Source of the DNA: Acidobacteriota bacterium
Lineage (GTDB): Bacteria; Acidobacteriota; Blastocatellia; UBA7656
Length of the DNA: 49,069 nucleotides
Assembly (NCBI GenBank): GCA_040754075.1
Contig: JBFMDH010000047.1
Span: forward strand, 1 to 49,069
Reading direction: 5' to 3'
Position 1 is the first letter of the stretch. Every line of letters begins with the position of its first letter. The notes beneath the pieces are model-generated. The model saw nothing but the letters and a program-made list of their open reading frames with translations, made no database searches and was not told where the DNA came from. Made by a program: the position numbers and the translations under genes. Shown here piece after piece: positions 1-8,889 of this stretch.

Positions 1-118
1 GCAGGCACTGAGCAAATTCGCGCAAGCGCCACAAGCGATTTTGTCGTTGTGCAGCCTACCAGAGGAACTGGCTTGGGCTGCCTGAGCGCGTGTTTTTGAA
101 ATATCATTTTCTTGAAAG

Positions 119-1645
119 CTATATATTCGCCCGGTAGCTATTTTGATACCAAGGTTGGCGCGTGACCAAACGCTCTGTGTGATGAAATAAAATTGCTTTA
201 GCAATCACATTGCGAAAGAACTCTTCATTAAAGTCTGCTTCGGACTGCTTCCAGTGTTCACCAACCCATTGAGCAAATGCCGTGAAGTTCTTTTGCGCTC
301 CCAGGCTGACAAGATGAGGTAATCCGCGCCAGGCATTCTCAAATTTAGCCAAGTCGGTTTTGTTAATCACCTGATGACGGGGATTCTGAAACAGAAACTT
401 CTTTTTTTCCGTTGCATTCAGCTTAACCTGCTCGTTCAGATATTGTCCGCGGGCACGTTCATAGAACCAGTGCGTTTCGTATTGTGCGCCACCCGTTGCC
501 GGAGCCCACAATCTTCTTGATATATCCTCCATCCGAATATGGAAAGGATGGTTGGAAAAAAAATCTGCATCGCTGACTTTGTTCTGGCTATTCGCGAACT
601 GAGAGATGCGGGGGATCACCGATTCTGCTCTGGCTGGCGTTACCACCGAAAGTTTCATCTGTACAAAAATATTACCCAGTTCAGCTTTGTCTTTGCGACG
701 AGCCAGCGCGAGCGATGCAGTTGTCTGTCCTCCATTAACAATTTGGAGGTAGTTGGCTCGAAGCAGCCGCCAGCCTTGACGCCCGCGCTCTACCTGTACA
801 TCAGTTGCTGTTGCGGCAATGCCATTGTTGTAGGCAAAAAACATTTCAGGTTCGTTCAATATGCTCAAGCGAATATTTTTGTTGACTTTGGGTCTGGTGC
901 TGAGGAATGACCGTACATTCCCTTCAAGGAGCCGGCTTCCGAAACGTTCATAGATATCAACAAGGAGACTTGCTGGAATGATGCAGAGATAAGCTTTATA
1001 TTCGCCTTCGACCTGACCGGCTTCCAGACAGGGTATTCCGGTAGCTGAAAACTCGGTCAAGTCTACTTCCAGTTCGTCGCGCCCCATTGCCGATTCAAAG
1101 ACCCGATGAAACCGTGTCATGTCCCATATATGAAATTCTAAAGGTCGTTCCGCAACCTGATCTTCCGGCCACTCCTTAACGCGCGCGCTGAGCGCAGAAT
1201 CTGTCAACAGAAGGGTGCGAAAGCGCAAGATGGCGTCACGCTGTAGATAGAGTTCACTTGCAAGACTGTAGCCGGGGGAACTCTCTTCAATTGTCTGTTG
1301 TAATCTGCCCGATATGGCTTCCTCGATGAATGCTTTAAGCATATTAAAATATTTGGTGGCGTCAGTCTGGGTAAGCGTTGCGGCAGTTTCATCGCCTTCA
1401 TATTTGGCAATAAGCAGGGAAAAAGATCCATCCACTTCATCAAAACAATAGCCATCGACACGCAACTTCCGTTGCCTGCTGCCCGTCCCTTCAAAATGAC
1501 AGGGTTCAAAGTTATCCAACTCCTCCGTTTCCACCAGTCTTCTGGCAGCTTCGGCTACAAATGCCGCCTCCTCAAAATCGCCTTCCGTGGCAGCAAGGGC
1601 GCGCGCCGTTTCAAGAAAATCTTTTCTAAAATCCTGTAGTTCCAT
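119..1645 (-). CDS. AIPR-family (abortive phage infection) protein, probably C-terminally short
   Basis: The 508-aa product resembles the AIPR family (PF10592), linked to abortive phage infection and usually found beside DNA methyltransferases and PD-(D/E)XK proteins. Family-like stretches are FLSTRPKVNKNIRLS (near residue 246), FFAYNNGIAATA and IVNGGQTTASL. The ATG at 1645 has an AGGGAG ribosome site. The gene lies 9 bp after the PD-(D/E)XK fragment and in the same direction, so it belongs to the defence operon that starts at the methyltransferase. It stops right after WYQNSYRANI, where relatives as I recall them continue into a further C-terminal part, so a truncation is likely. Neither other frame of the remaining 118 bases restores an obvious continuation. 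Those bases hold no recognisable gene. Family call is firm; activity is doubtful. Confidence 0.8.
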   Translation of the reverse strand: MELQDFRKDFLETARALAATEGDFEEAAFVAEAARRLVETEELDNFEPCHFEGTGSRQRKLRVDGYCFDEVDGSFSLLIAKYEGDETAATLTQTDATKYFNMLKAFIEEAISGRLQQTIEESSPGYSLASELYLQRDAILRFRTLLLTDSALSARVKEWPEDQVAERPLEFHIWDMTRFHRVFESAMGRDELEVDLTEFSATGIPCLEAGQVEGEYKAYLCIIPASLLVDIYERFGSRLLEGNVRSFLSTRPKVNKNIRLSILNEPEMFFAYNNGIAATATDVQVERGRQGWRLLRANYLQIVNGGQTTASLALARRKDKAELGNIFVQMKLSVVTPARAESVIPRISQFANSQNKVSDADFFSNHPFHIRMEDISRRLWAPATGGAQYETHWFYERARGQYLNEQVKLNATEKKKFLFQNPRHQVINKTDLAKFENAWRGLPHLVSLGAQKNFTAFAQWVGEHWKQSEADFNEEFFRNVIAKAILFHHTERLVTRQPWYQNSYRANI

Positions 1646-1653
1646 ATTCTCCC

Positions 1654-2211
1654 TCAGGTGATTGCGGGTGTTCGTTCAAACGGCAGAATCGCCGGAACTT
1701 CCAACTCATAAGAAACTTTCCCAATGCCCACAGGAAGCTGAGAACGACGGATGGCAGGAAATCCTTCTTCGACACGAAATGTCCTGAACTGTCGAAATAT
1801 ATATCCGCGTTCGCCGTATTCTTCGCGGGTTATAAAACCAACCTCTATGAGTCTGGCTTCAAAAATTTCCAGCGCCGCAGGAGCAGATTGCATGGATGCC
1901 CTGAGCCTTTCAACGAGGTCGAGAGGAGTAAACACATCAGGATGACTCCCGGGGTTGGCATCATCTAACAGGACGATAACCATGTCCAGGAGATTTATCT
2001 GTAAATCCAACTGTTCAGCAGATGAAATCAACACACGATTTGCGCCTGTGCGAATAGTTTTAATTTCATATTCATGGTCAGCAAAAGAATAAGGGAGAAT
2101 TGTTAGGATTAGGGTTACGCGGCTTACTGAGAGAGCTAACCTCTTCAAATTATTGAAGCAATTCAGAACAGATACTTGGTGACAATTCATGTCCGAGTTT
2201 GAATTGAACAT
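1654..2211 (-). pseudogene. 5'-truncated PD-(D/E)XK motif protein (DUF4420-like)
   Basis: The reading frame encodes the C-terminal half of a DUF4420/PF14390-type PD-(D/E)XK protein, a nuclease-like partner commonly found with Dcm-type methyltransferases and AIPR proteins. Visible parts are the E-x-K half of the nuclease motif (HEYEIKT, about residue 47), the following ISSAEQLDLQ, and the typical end with FPAIRRSQLPVGIGKVSYEL. Full-length relatives are about 320-340 aa. Here everything before the E-x-K, including the upstream catalytic Asp, is missing. The first 25 or so residues of the 185-aa frame come from sequence overlapping the helicase stop and look unrelated. I read this as a remnant left when the helicase segment replaced the upstream part of the gene. 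A short expressed fragment cannot be excluded. Confidence 0.7.
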
Positions 2212-4972
2212 TCATTGGAGCATTTCCTTCAACAGATTGAACTGTCACCGTACCACAATAGTAGGCTTTTTCGTGAGATCGAGATTGAACAAAAAGGTGA
2301 ATTGAGTGTCCTGTCTGTTGATGGTTTAAGACAAGTCGGCCAGCGTCATTATCCTGTCGTTGTTGGTTCTGACTTTGCCAGGCAAAAGTTCTTGAGTCGA
2401 TAAAACGATTTATGTATTGATGGGCTTGCATTGCACTGCTTGTATCTAATTTGATGATTAAGACTATATTATAGTCGAAAACCATGATTCCAACGTTATG
2501 GCGAGCTGGGTCATATTGAACACCAAAATGATTGATGATTTCTGGTCTATCATAACGACGATGCAAAACAAGATCATCTGGCCGCCGGATGATACCACCA
2601 TGTCGAAGCTTATAATCCCTTTCAAGTGTTAGACGTATTCTTCCCTCAACTTCTATTAAAAACTGCTCTTTTGGTATATGACTCCAAATATCAGGATGCA
2701 GCCGGTCATCATTAAGAAGATGCCCTATTTTCTTTCTGAGTGTTTGCCAAGCTTTAGTTTCAGGTAATGGTTTAAATTCTACTTTCCAACGTGGGAAACG
2801 CTCAAAAAATTGCGAATATACTTGTTCAGCAGGAATATTCTCATCTACACACAATCCCCAAAGAAGCGCGTATGAATAAACTCGCTGCTGTTGCCAATCA
2901 CGTTCGATTGCAAGCAAAAACTGATACGCGAAATCATCCTCTCTTAATTCGTCTTCCCATTTTTCAGAGTCATTAGCTGCTTGTCGAACTCGTATCCAAG
3001 AACCAAATGCTGATCGAAATACTGAAAATTCTGGACAATCATTACGCCCCCACAAGTCGAGCGGGTAGGGGCGTGGTAAATCTGCTCGTAATTTTAGGTA
3101 AGCATCCAGACAGTTTTGTTTTTTTGTTTGGGCTTGTTGCTGTAATTTTTCAAGTATAGCAAGTGTCTGAGTATCGAGAATTACTTCACAATTGCTTGGC
3201 GGGGTAAAATTAAGTTCGGGTATGGAAGCTGATGTTTCCCCTGCATCACGATCTTGTAGTGCGTCAATAGCAAGCCAGGCTGACCGATGATGTCCAACAA
3301 AATCGAGAACGGTAAGAACGTCAGAATCTCCCGATAATCGCAATCCACGACCAAGTTGCTGAATAAAAATCGTAGAGGATTCAGTCGGCCGAAGAAAAAG
3401 AATTGAGTTAATGCAAGGGATATCTACACCTTCATTGAGTACATCAGACACAAAAAGCCATTCAAGAGAATCATTGGGATCTTCAAACTGCTTGTAAACA
3501 CACTCACGATATTCAACGGCGTCTTCGCCTGTAATAGCAACAGCGCAGTATCCACGTCGTTGAAAAGCGTCTGCCATAAATTTTGCGTGTCTAACTCCTG
3601 CACAAAAGCCGACTGTAGCTCGTTTTTTTCCATCGTAACCTCTGTTCAATGCGTGTCTCAGGATTTCGTCCACACGTCGCTCAAGCATTAACGCATTTTC
3701 CAACTCATTGACATCAAATCGATTTGAGCGCCATGGGATTTGGGAATAATCGACTGTCACATCACTAATACCAAAATAATGAAATGGCAGTAACCATCGG
3801 CGATTTATAGCTTCAACTAGCCGAACCTCATACGCTACATTGTAATCACATAGTCTTAACACATCATGACCATCCTGACGTTCAGGGGTAGCAGTAAGTC
3901 CAAGTAAAAAATCGTATGTAAGTGCTTGCAATATTCGTCGATATGATGGTGCTTCTGCATGATGAAACTCATCGACAACAACATAATCAAAATTTCGCTT
4001 GAGCAGAGAATCGTTTTGAGATGCGGATTGCACAGTAGCAAATACAAAGTCCGCATTGATCTCATTTATTCCTCCGTACATTTGCCCATAAGATCGATTT
4101 TTACCGAATACATTTTTAAATGTTCGTTGAGCTTGTAAAAGATGCTCAAGGCGATGAGATAAATACAAAATATTTTTCGCGTTGAGAGCCTGAGCATCAA
4201 ATGCAGCTAGAAATGTTTTCCCAATACCGGGCGCTGCAATTACTGCCGCCTTAATTTCTCCAGATTGACGCAGCAAGCCTAATCTTTCAAGAGCCTCGGA
4301 CTGTGCCTCATTTGGTTTGATAACCTTGTGCTGATAATCAATGTGTTTCTCTTCTTGAGTTATCGGAATGATGGAATGGTTCTCAATATGTATTGAATCA
4401 AATAATGGAGACGTAGTTTGCCTAGGCGGAATTGCTTTACTGCGTAGAGCTGTAGCATATTCCTCCGTGAACTTCGGACATACCGTGATTACATCCTCAC
4501 TGTTCCAAAGTATTTCAAACACTTCTTCTAAGGATTGAATAGCTGCAATATCTCTATGACATAAATTAGCTTCTAAATTTGAAGCGAGTCCTCCTTTGGT
4601 AAAGTTGGATGAGCCTACCCAACATTCAGCTACCCCATTGCGAAAAATGTAAAATTTAGTATGAAAGCCTGTATTTTGGTTTACCAGATTTATATTTGTG
4701 TATCCCGCTATATGAATTCGAGATTCAACCCCTTTAATATTCAGTAATGTGTTCAACGCTTCTGGCTGAGTAATGCCTAAGTAAGTTGAGGTTAGAATAC
4801 GTGCCTTTCCACCTCGTGCTGTAAATGCCAATAAATCATCAAGCACAAGTCCCAAGCCGCTGTACCTGAGAAATGATACGGATATAGCTATATTATTAGA
4901 AGTGCGGAATCCTCTACGCAAAACATCAACCATCCGAGTCTGACCTGGAATGTTTGACACAACGTGGTTCAA
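2150..4972 (-). CDS. PLD-domain DExH helicase with C-terminal DUF3427
   Basis: A superfamily 2 helicase of about 940 aa. Order of parts: an N-terminal phospholipase D-like nuclease domain (RILTSTYLGITQPEA, then FHTKFYIF with the H-x-K pair and WVGSSNFT), helicase motifs APGIGKT (Walker A), DEFHH (DExH), LTATPER and QQLGRGLRLSG, and a C-terminal DUF3427-like region. Such proteins sit in restriction and defence loci. I chose the TTG at 4972 because GGAGG lies 6 bases upstream and the PLD domain begins soon after; the frame stays open up to 5158 only by overlapping the methyltransferase. The gene is clearly AT-richer than its neighbours and starts and ends exactly where the flanking genes are broken, which suggests insertion by recombination. 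All core motifs look intact. Confidence 0.85.
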   Translation of the reverse strand: MNHVVSNIPGQTRMVDVLRRGFRTSNNIAISVSFLRYSGLGLVLDDLLAFTARGGKARILTSTYLGITQPEALNTLLNIKGVESRIHIAGYTNINLVNQNTGFHTKFYIFRNGVAECWVGSSNFTKGGLASNLEANLCHRDIAAIQSLEEVFEILWNSEDVITVCPKFTEEYATALRSKAIPPRQTTSPLFDSIHIENHSIIPITQEEKHIDYQHKVIKPNEAQSEALERLGLLRQSGEIKAAVIAAPGIGKTFLAAFDAQALNAKNILYLSHRLEHLLQAQRTFKNVFGKNRSYGQMYGGINEINADFVFATVQSASQNDSLLKRNFDYVVVDEFHHAEAPSYRRILQALTYDFLLGLTATPERQDGHDVLRLCDYNVAYEVRLVEAINRRWLLPFHYFGISDVTVDYSQIPWRSNRFDVNELENALMLERRVDEILRHALNRGYDGKKRATVGFCAGVRHAKFMADAFQRRGYCAVAITGEDAVEYRECVYKQFEDPNDSLEWLFVSDVLNEGVDIPCINSILFLRPTESSTIFIQQLGRGLRLSGDSDVLTVLDFVGHHRSAWLAIDALQDRDAGETSASIPELNFTPPSNCEVILDTQTLAILEKLQQQAQTKKQNCLDAYLKLRADLPRPYPLDLWGRNDCPEFSVFRSAFGSWIRVRQAANDSEKWEDELREDDFAYQFLLAIERDWQQQRVYSYALLWGLCVDENIPAEQVYSQFFERFPRWKVEFKPLPETKAWQTLRKKIGHLLNDDRLHPDIWSHIPKEQFLIEVEGRIRLTLERDYKLRHGGIIRRPDDLVLHRRYDRPEIINHFGVQYDPARHNVGIMVFDYNIVLIIKLDTSSAMQAHQYINRFIDSRTFAWQSQNQQRQDNDAGRLVLNHQQTGHSIHLFVQSRSHEKAYYCGTVTVQSVEGNAPMNVQFKLGHELSPSICSELLQ

Positions 4973-4991
4973 GATTATCCTCCAAAAAAAA

Positions 4992-6512
4992 TTAGGCAGT
5001 CTCACATACTGTGAAACTTCGACACTGTGTCGGGTCATAGTGAATGTAATAATGCCCGTTTTTTGAAATATGCGAAGTAATTGTTGTTGATGGCTGGTCA
5101 GCAAGTTGTCCCCGGAAACGATCCGAAAAATTGTTTCCCTGCAAAGCGGCTTCGACATTGGCGTGTTCGGGCAGCAAAACTTCGGGAAAGTGTTTCAGAT
5201 TCGGCGAACGGGAAAACGCCTGTGCATAACAGGCGGCATAAAAATATCGGTACAGGTCTTTCACGATATGTCCGCGAGTGTTGTGATTGCACACTCCTTC
5301 CATACGCCCATCAATAAACCAATTATTTTCATGCTCAATTGTCGGCGTACAGAAAATGAATTCATCACCTCTGCCCAACTCCTCGCGCTCAATTTGTGCA
5401 AGCGCGGCGGTCATCAACCGACGTACCTCTATACCCGCTTTTAATTCGGCAGCCTGAAAGAAACAGTTGTTCGACATGGCTTTCAACTGATTCACCCAAG
5501 CTCTGCTGCTGTCGCCTTCACGCGACAAGCCGCTACGCAGGCGCGGCAGACCCGACAGTACGGCTTTCGTTTTCGCCGCTGGTTTCTGCCGGAGTGTTCG
5601 AGGCTCCACACCGCACAAGTCTTCACGAATACCGAGAATGATGATGCGATGACGAGCCTGTGGAATGCCATGTTTTTCCATGCGAACGACAAATTGGCTG
5701 AGGTCTTGATTTTCCGTTATCTCAGTTGTGGAGAAGAGAGAGTAGTCATGAGTGTTTCCGTTATAATTCGCCAGAGCGAAAAGTTTGTAACGCGAAGAGA
5801 GCGTATGATTGATTTTCAGAATGCTGCGCACTTGTCGTCCTTCACGTCGCAAAGCCCGCACAGGCTCCTGCAAATCTTCACAGATGCGTTCAAATATCCG
5901 CTGGTCTTTCAAAGTCGCTGACAGCAAGCCTTTGACGTTTTCCATTACGAAGACCGATGGCAGGTGATCGGCAATGATTTGCAGATATTCCACATAAAGA
6001 TATTGTCGTTTGTCATCTTCGGGAACGTAATCATCAATGCCTTTATTTCTTGATCTGCCTGCAAGTGAGTACGCCTGGCATGGCGGCCCGCCGATTAAAA
6101 CCCAGTGCTGCGCATTGGCGATGCCATTGTCAATCCACTGCTGAACAACTTCGCATTTTTCTTCGCCAAGTGTCGCCTGACGCGCTTCAATTGCTGCCTT
6201 TGTTGCTTCTATCGGGTGTTTATCAAATAAAGTCTTCATCCGCTTTTCAAGCGGTTCACCGGTATTGCGAAGACAATCATAATAGTCATCAGGAACTTGA
6301 TGTTTTGAAAACTGTCTGTAGAAAGCGCGAAGCAGTAGCGTTGTATGGGCGATGGGATCCTTTTCTATTGAAAGTCTGACTTTGAATGGATGCTGTGAAT
6401 CTCCGGTTTCAAAGGCGCTGAAACCTTCGCTCAAGCCTCCGGGTCCGGCAAATATATCCACGACAGCAATGGATTGACTGGTGTTGCGTTGTTTTTTCAA
6501 GATGCCTCTCAA
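4992..6512 (-). CDS. DNA cytosine-5 methyltransferase (Dcm-like), C-terminus missing
   Basis: C5-cytosine methyltransferase of 506 aa. Motif I is VVDIFAGPGGLSEGF, motif IV GGPPCQAYSLAGRSR with the catalytic Cys, motif VI FVMENVKG, motif VIII PQARHRIIIL, followed by the target-recognition region. It ends at CRSFTVCETA. In the family this position reads like RSLTVREAARLQTFP and continues about 30 residues to motif X (GNxVP), which is absent. The break coincides with the helicase ribosome site. Just past the break another frame reads RLPNFF, resembling the expected RLQTFP, so a small indel or recombination scar is likely. The first codon of the frame is TTG at 6512; a second TTG at 6500 follows GAGAGG and may be the real start. 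Without motif X the enzyme may be inactive. Confidence 0.85.
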   Translation of the reverse strand: MRGILKKQRNTSQSIAVVDIFAGPGGLSEGFSAFETGDSQHPFKVRLSIEKDPIAHTTLLLRAFYRQFSKHQVPDDYYDCLRNTGEPLEKRMKTLFDKHPIEATKAAIEARQATLGEEKCEVVQQWIDNGIANAQHWVLIGGPPCQAYSLAGRSRNKGIDDYVPEDDKRQYLYVEYLQIIADHLPSVFVMENVKGLLSATLKDQRIFERICEDLQEPVRALRREGRQVRSILKINHTLSSRYKLFALANYNGNTHDYSLFSTTEITENQDLSQFVVRMEKHGIPQARHRIIILGIREDLCGVEPRTLRQKPAAKTKAVLSGLPRLRSGLSREGDSSRAWVNQLKAMSNNCFFQAAELKAGIEVRRLMTAALAQIEREELGRGDEFIFCTPTIEHENNWFIDGRMEGVCNHNTRGHIVKDLYRYFYAACYAQAFSRSPNLKHFPEVLLPEHANVEAALQGNNFSDRFRGQLADQPSTTITSHISKNGHYYIHYDPTQCRSFTVCETA

Positions 6513-6659
6513 TAAGGATTTTTCTTGGGAACTTCCTTTGCTGATTATGCCGTTGAACGTGCAAAAGAACAGATGATCGGACGGTCTTATATTGTCATTT
6601 GATTCTCGTCCAGACCTTCAACGACCAGCGGTTTGACTGATGAACTGTGTAAATTCCAA

Positions 6660-8456
6660 TTACGGTTTCGGAATAATTGGCAGAATGATTGCCGACGGAT
6701 GCTCGGCATCGTGATAAATCGTCTGTTGCGCTGTGAGCATTCGCGTTCCTCGCATGGTCGCTTCGCCGGTATTTAAATTGCGATTGAAACGCGGGAAATT
6801 GCTGCTTGAAATATACACGCGAATGCGATGCCCGGCTTTGAAGACGTTGCTGGTCGCCCACAAATCAATGGTGTATTTGTAAATTTTGCCTGGCTCAATG
6901 GCTTCGGCGCGCTCTGTGGAATTGCGATAGCGCGCGCGCGCGATGCCATCGGTTAAAAATCGCGCATAACCATTCGCGTCAACATCAACAATCATCGCCG
7001 TGAAATCCGTATCGGTCGCTGAACTCGCGGCGTAAAGTTCTACGGTGATATAACCCGTCACCTCGGTGTCGCGTTCAAGCGGCGGCGTTGAAAAGACCAG
7101 CACATCCTGACGCGATTCATTAGGGCGTTGGTCGAAAGGTCCCGGCGCAATCGCCGCGCCGCAACACAGTCTGCCGCCAATCGTCGACACGGGATTTTGC
7201 GGGTCATATTCAAATGTATCGGGCTTTTCTTTGCCCGGCGCTTTGACGCTCAATTCGCCGTCGCCGCTTGATGAATTCGCGCCTTTCGTGGCATGCAGAA
7301 AATATTTGGTGTAAGCGGTGCGCGCTAAGGGAAATTCTTTTTCATCGCGCCAGACATTATCGCCCATTACAAACAGGCGAACCGGCGCATCGCTGGCAAA
7401 TTCATTGTGAATACCTTTGAGCGCATAATCGAACCATTTGACCATCGTGCCATTGAAATCGAACACCGCGTTTTTACCGAAAACCACATCGCCGATTTTG
7501 CCTTCGGGCGAAGTCGCGGCGTGCGCCCAGGGACCAATCAGTAAGCGTTGACCATCGCGCGCCGCAGGTGTGGCTGCGCGTTTTTGCAACTCGACAAAAT
7601 TTTTAATCGAACCTTTCAAAAAGATGTCGTGCCAGCCGCCTGAATGCAATGCTTTGATATCCATCTCCTGATAGTGGTCGGAAATTTTCCAGCGACGCCA
7701 GTATTCATCATCGCGTTCGTGTTCGACCCAGTCGCGAAAATAGGGTACGACTTCGGCAGGCGTTGCCGGCGCAATCAAACGATAATCTTCAACCGGGAGT
7801 TGTCTGACCCATTCTTTGGCGCGGTTCTGCGCAGCGGTTTTCCGTCGCATGGTGTCTTCGGCAAGTCCGCTCGTCCACGAACTTACGAACCATTGCATGA
7901 GCGCGCCGTTTTGATAGGTCCAACCATCGTAATATTCCGAAGCTGTGATGTAGGGAAAAATCGCTTTCAAATGCGGCGGTTTGGCGATTGCCGCAAGCAT
8001 CTGCGTCGCGCCGACATATGAACCGCCGAACATGCCAACCGAACCGTTTGCATATTCGAGACCCGCTGCCCATTCGATAGTGTCATAACCATCGGCGCTT
8101 TCATATTTGAAAGGATAGAATTCGCCTTCGGAATCGAAACGCCCGCGGGTGTCCTGCAAAATCGCAACATAACCGCGCGACGCCAGATAGGTTCCGGTGT
8201 AAGCATCGCGCCGGTTATAAGGTGTGCGCGTCAGTAGCACAGGAAATTTGCCGGGCGCTTTCGGGCGATAAATATCCGCGACCAATCTGATGCCATCGCG
8301 CATCTTCACGCGCACGCCGGTCTCCACGGTTACGGCATAGCCTTCGGCGGGCGCAACCGATTGCGCGGCTGCCGGCGATGGCAAAAACCCTATCGCGGCG
8401 ATTGATAACACCAACATCAGTTTGCGAATCAGCAAGAGGTTGGAAATTGGTTTCAT
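6660..8456 (-). CDS. Secreted CocE/NonD-family alpha/beta hydrolase (S15-like)
   Basis: 598-aa serine hydrolase of the CocE/NonD and X-Pro dipeptidyl-peptidase (S15) group. These enzymes cleave acyl esters, amides or Xaa-Pro peptides. An N-terminal signal peptide is visible (hydrophobic residues 8-30, ending AAAQS). The catalytic domain carries VKMRDGIRLVADIYRP, the nucleophile elbow GGSYVG with Ser146, and IGPWAHA bearing the likely catalytic His. The C-terminal third, from about residue 430, is the jelly-roll beta domain (ERDTEVTGYITVELY, HRIRVYISSSNFPRF). It is monocistronic, separated by repeats from the next gene and pointing away from it. The natural substrate cannot be read from the sequence. 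Confidence 0.9.
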   Translation of the reverse strand: MKPISNLLLIRKLMLVLSIAAIGFLPSPAAAQSVAPAEGYAVTVETGVRVKMRDGIRLVADIYRPKAPGKFPVLLTRTPYNRRDAYTGTYLASRGYVAILQDTRGRFDSEGEFYPFKYESADGYDTIEWAAGLEYANGSVGMFGGSYVGATQMLAAIAKPPHLKAIFPYITASEYYDGWTYQNGALMQWFVSSWTSGLAEDTMRRKTAAQNRAKEWVRQLPVEDYRLIAPATPAEVVPYFRDWVEHERDDEYWRRWKISDHYQEMDIKALHSGGWHDIFLKGSIKNFVELQKRAATPAARDGQRLLIGPWAHAATSPEGKIGDVVFGKNAVFDFNGTMVKWFDYALKGIHNEFASDAPVRLFVMGDNVWRDEKEFPLARTAYTKYFLHATKGANSSSGDGELSVKAPGKEKPDTFEYDPQNPVSTIGGRLCCGAAIAPGPFDQRPNESRQDVLVFSTPPLERDTEVTGYITVELYAASSATDTDFTAMIVDVDANGYARFLTDGIARARYRNSTERAEAIEPGKIYKYTIDLWATSNVFKAGHRIRVYISSSNFPRFNRNLNTGEATMRGTRMLTAQQTIYHDAEHPSAIILPIIPKP

Positions 8457-8583
8457 GATTCTATCCTTTCGTTGATTTTTAGACGCCTGTAAAAATGCCT
8501 ATAGTCAATACCATGCTCGCAAGCTTCAAGCAACTTCGGCGTTGTCATTGGTAAAGGTCGGGTGCGATTAAAAGTGGGACTTG

Positions 8584-8701
8584 CTTTGGAGTGGGGTAAC
8601 AAGTTGCCGCTTTGGCGTAACCTGGAAAGCGATAGGGGCATCGCTGCAATCAGTAAATTTGCCGCGTAATAAAAGCGGTGACCAGTCACCGCACTCCAAA
8701 T
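8584..8701. repeat. REP/BIME-like inverted pair of 30-bp palindromic units
   Basis: Two 30-bp arms, 8584-8613 and 8672-8701, are inverted copies of each other with 23 of 30 identities. Each arm contains its own hairpin: GGTAAC-aa-GTTGCC in the left and GGTGAC-ca-GTCACC in the right. Substitutions between the copies keep the hairpin paired, as expected of REP-type elements. A spurious frame through it encodes peptides like ECGDWSPLL, which I remember as recurrent junk ORFs in acidobacterial genomes. No protein gene is visible between 8457 and 8889, so this repeat is the main content of that gap. Confidence 0.65.
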
Positions 8702-8784
8702 AAAGCGTGATGCCGTCAGTTGCAACCACTGGGTTATAGAATGAGTCAAGGAAAGCGCGAATTCTGAATCCCGCTTTTAATTGC

Positions 8785-8841
8785 ATCCTGGCAAAAGTTA
8801 AATAATCGTTTCCCGGATTGTCAGAAAAACTTTTGCAGGAT
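8785..8841. repeat. Inverted repeat upstream of the hemolysin III gene
   Basis: ATCCTGGCAAAAGTT (8785-8799) faces AACTTTTGCAGGAT (8828-8841) across a 28-bp spacer, perfect apart from one bulged G. It ends 48 bp before the next start codon. No clear T-run follows, so it is either an operator or leader hairpin, or the end of the neighbouring repetitive element. The sequence alone does not decide. Confidence 0.45.
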
Positions 8842-8889
8842 AAATTTTAAGGGTTTCATTGGTGATATGATCGAAAGGACGGGAAAGCG

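Noticed and set aside
4973-5158. N-terminal extension of the helicase frame to 5158
   Set aside because: It overlaps methyltransferase coding sequence by 167 bp, has no ribosome site and adds no PLD-domain sequence; TTG 4972 with GGAGG explains the start.
7644-8021. 125-codon antisense frame in the CocE-type hydrolase gene
   Set aside because: Shadow of a strongly coding opposite strand; many similar shadows elsewhere were left out for the same reason.
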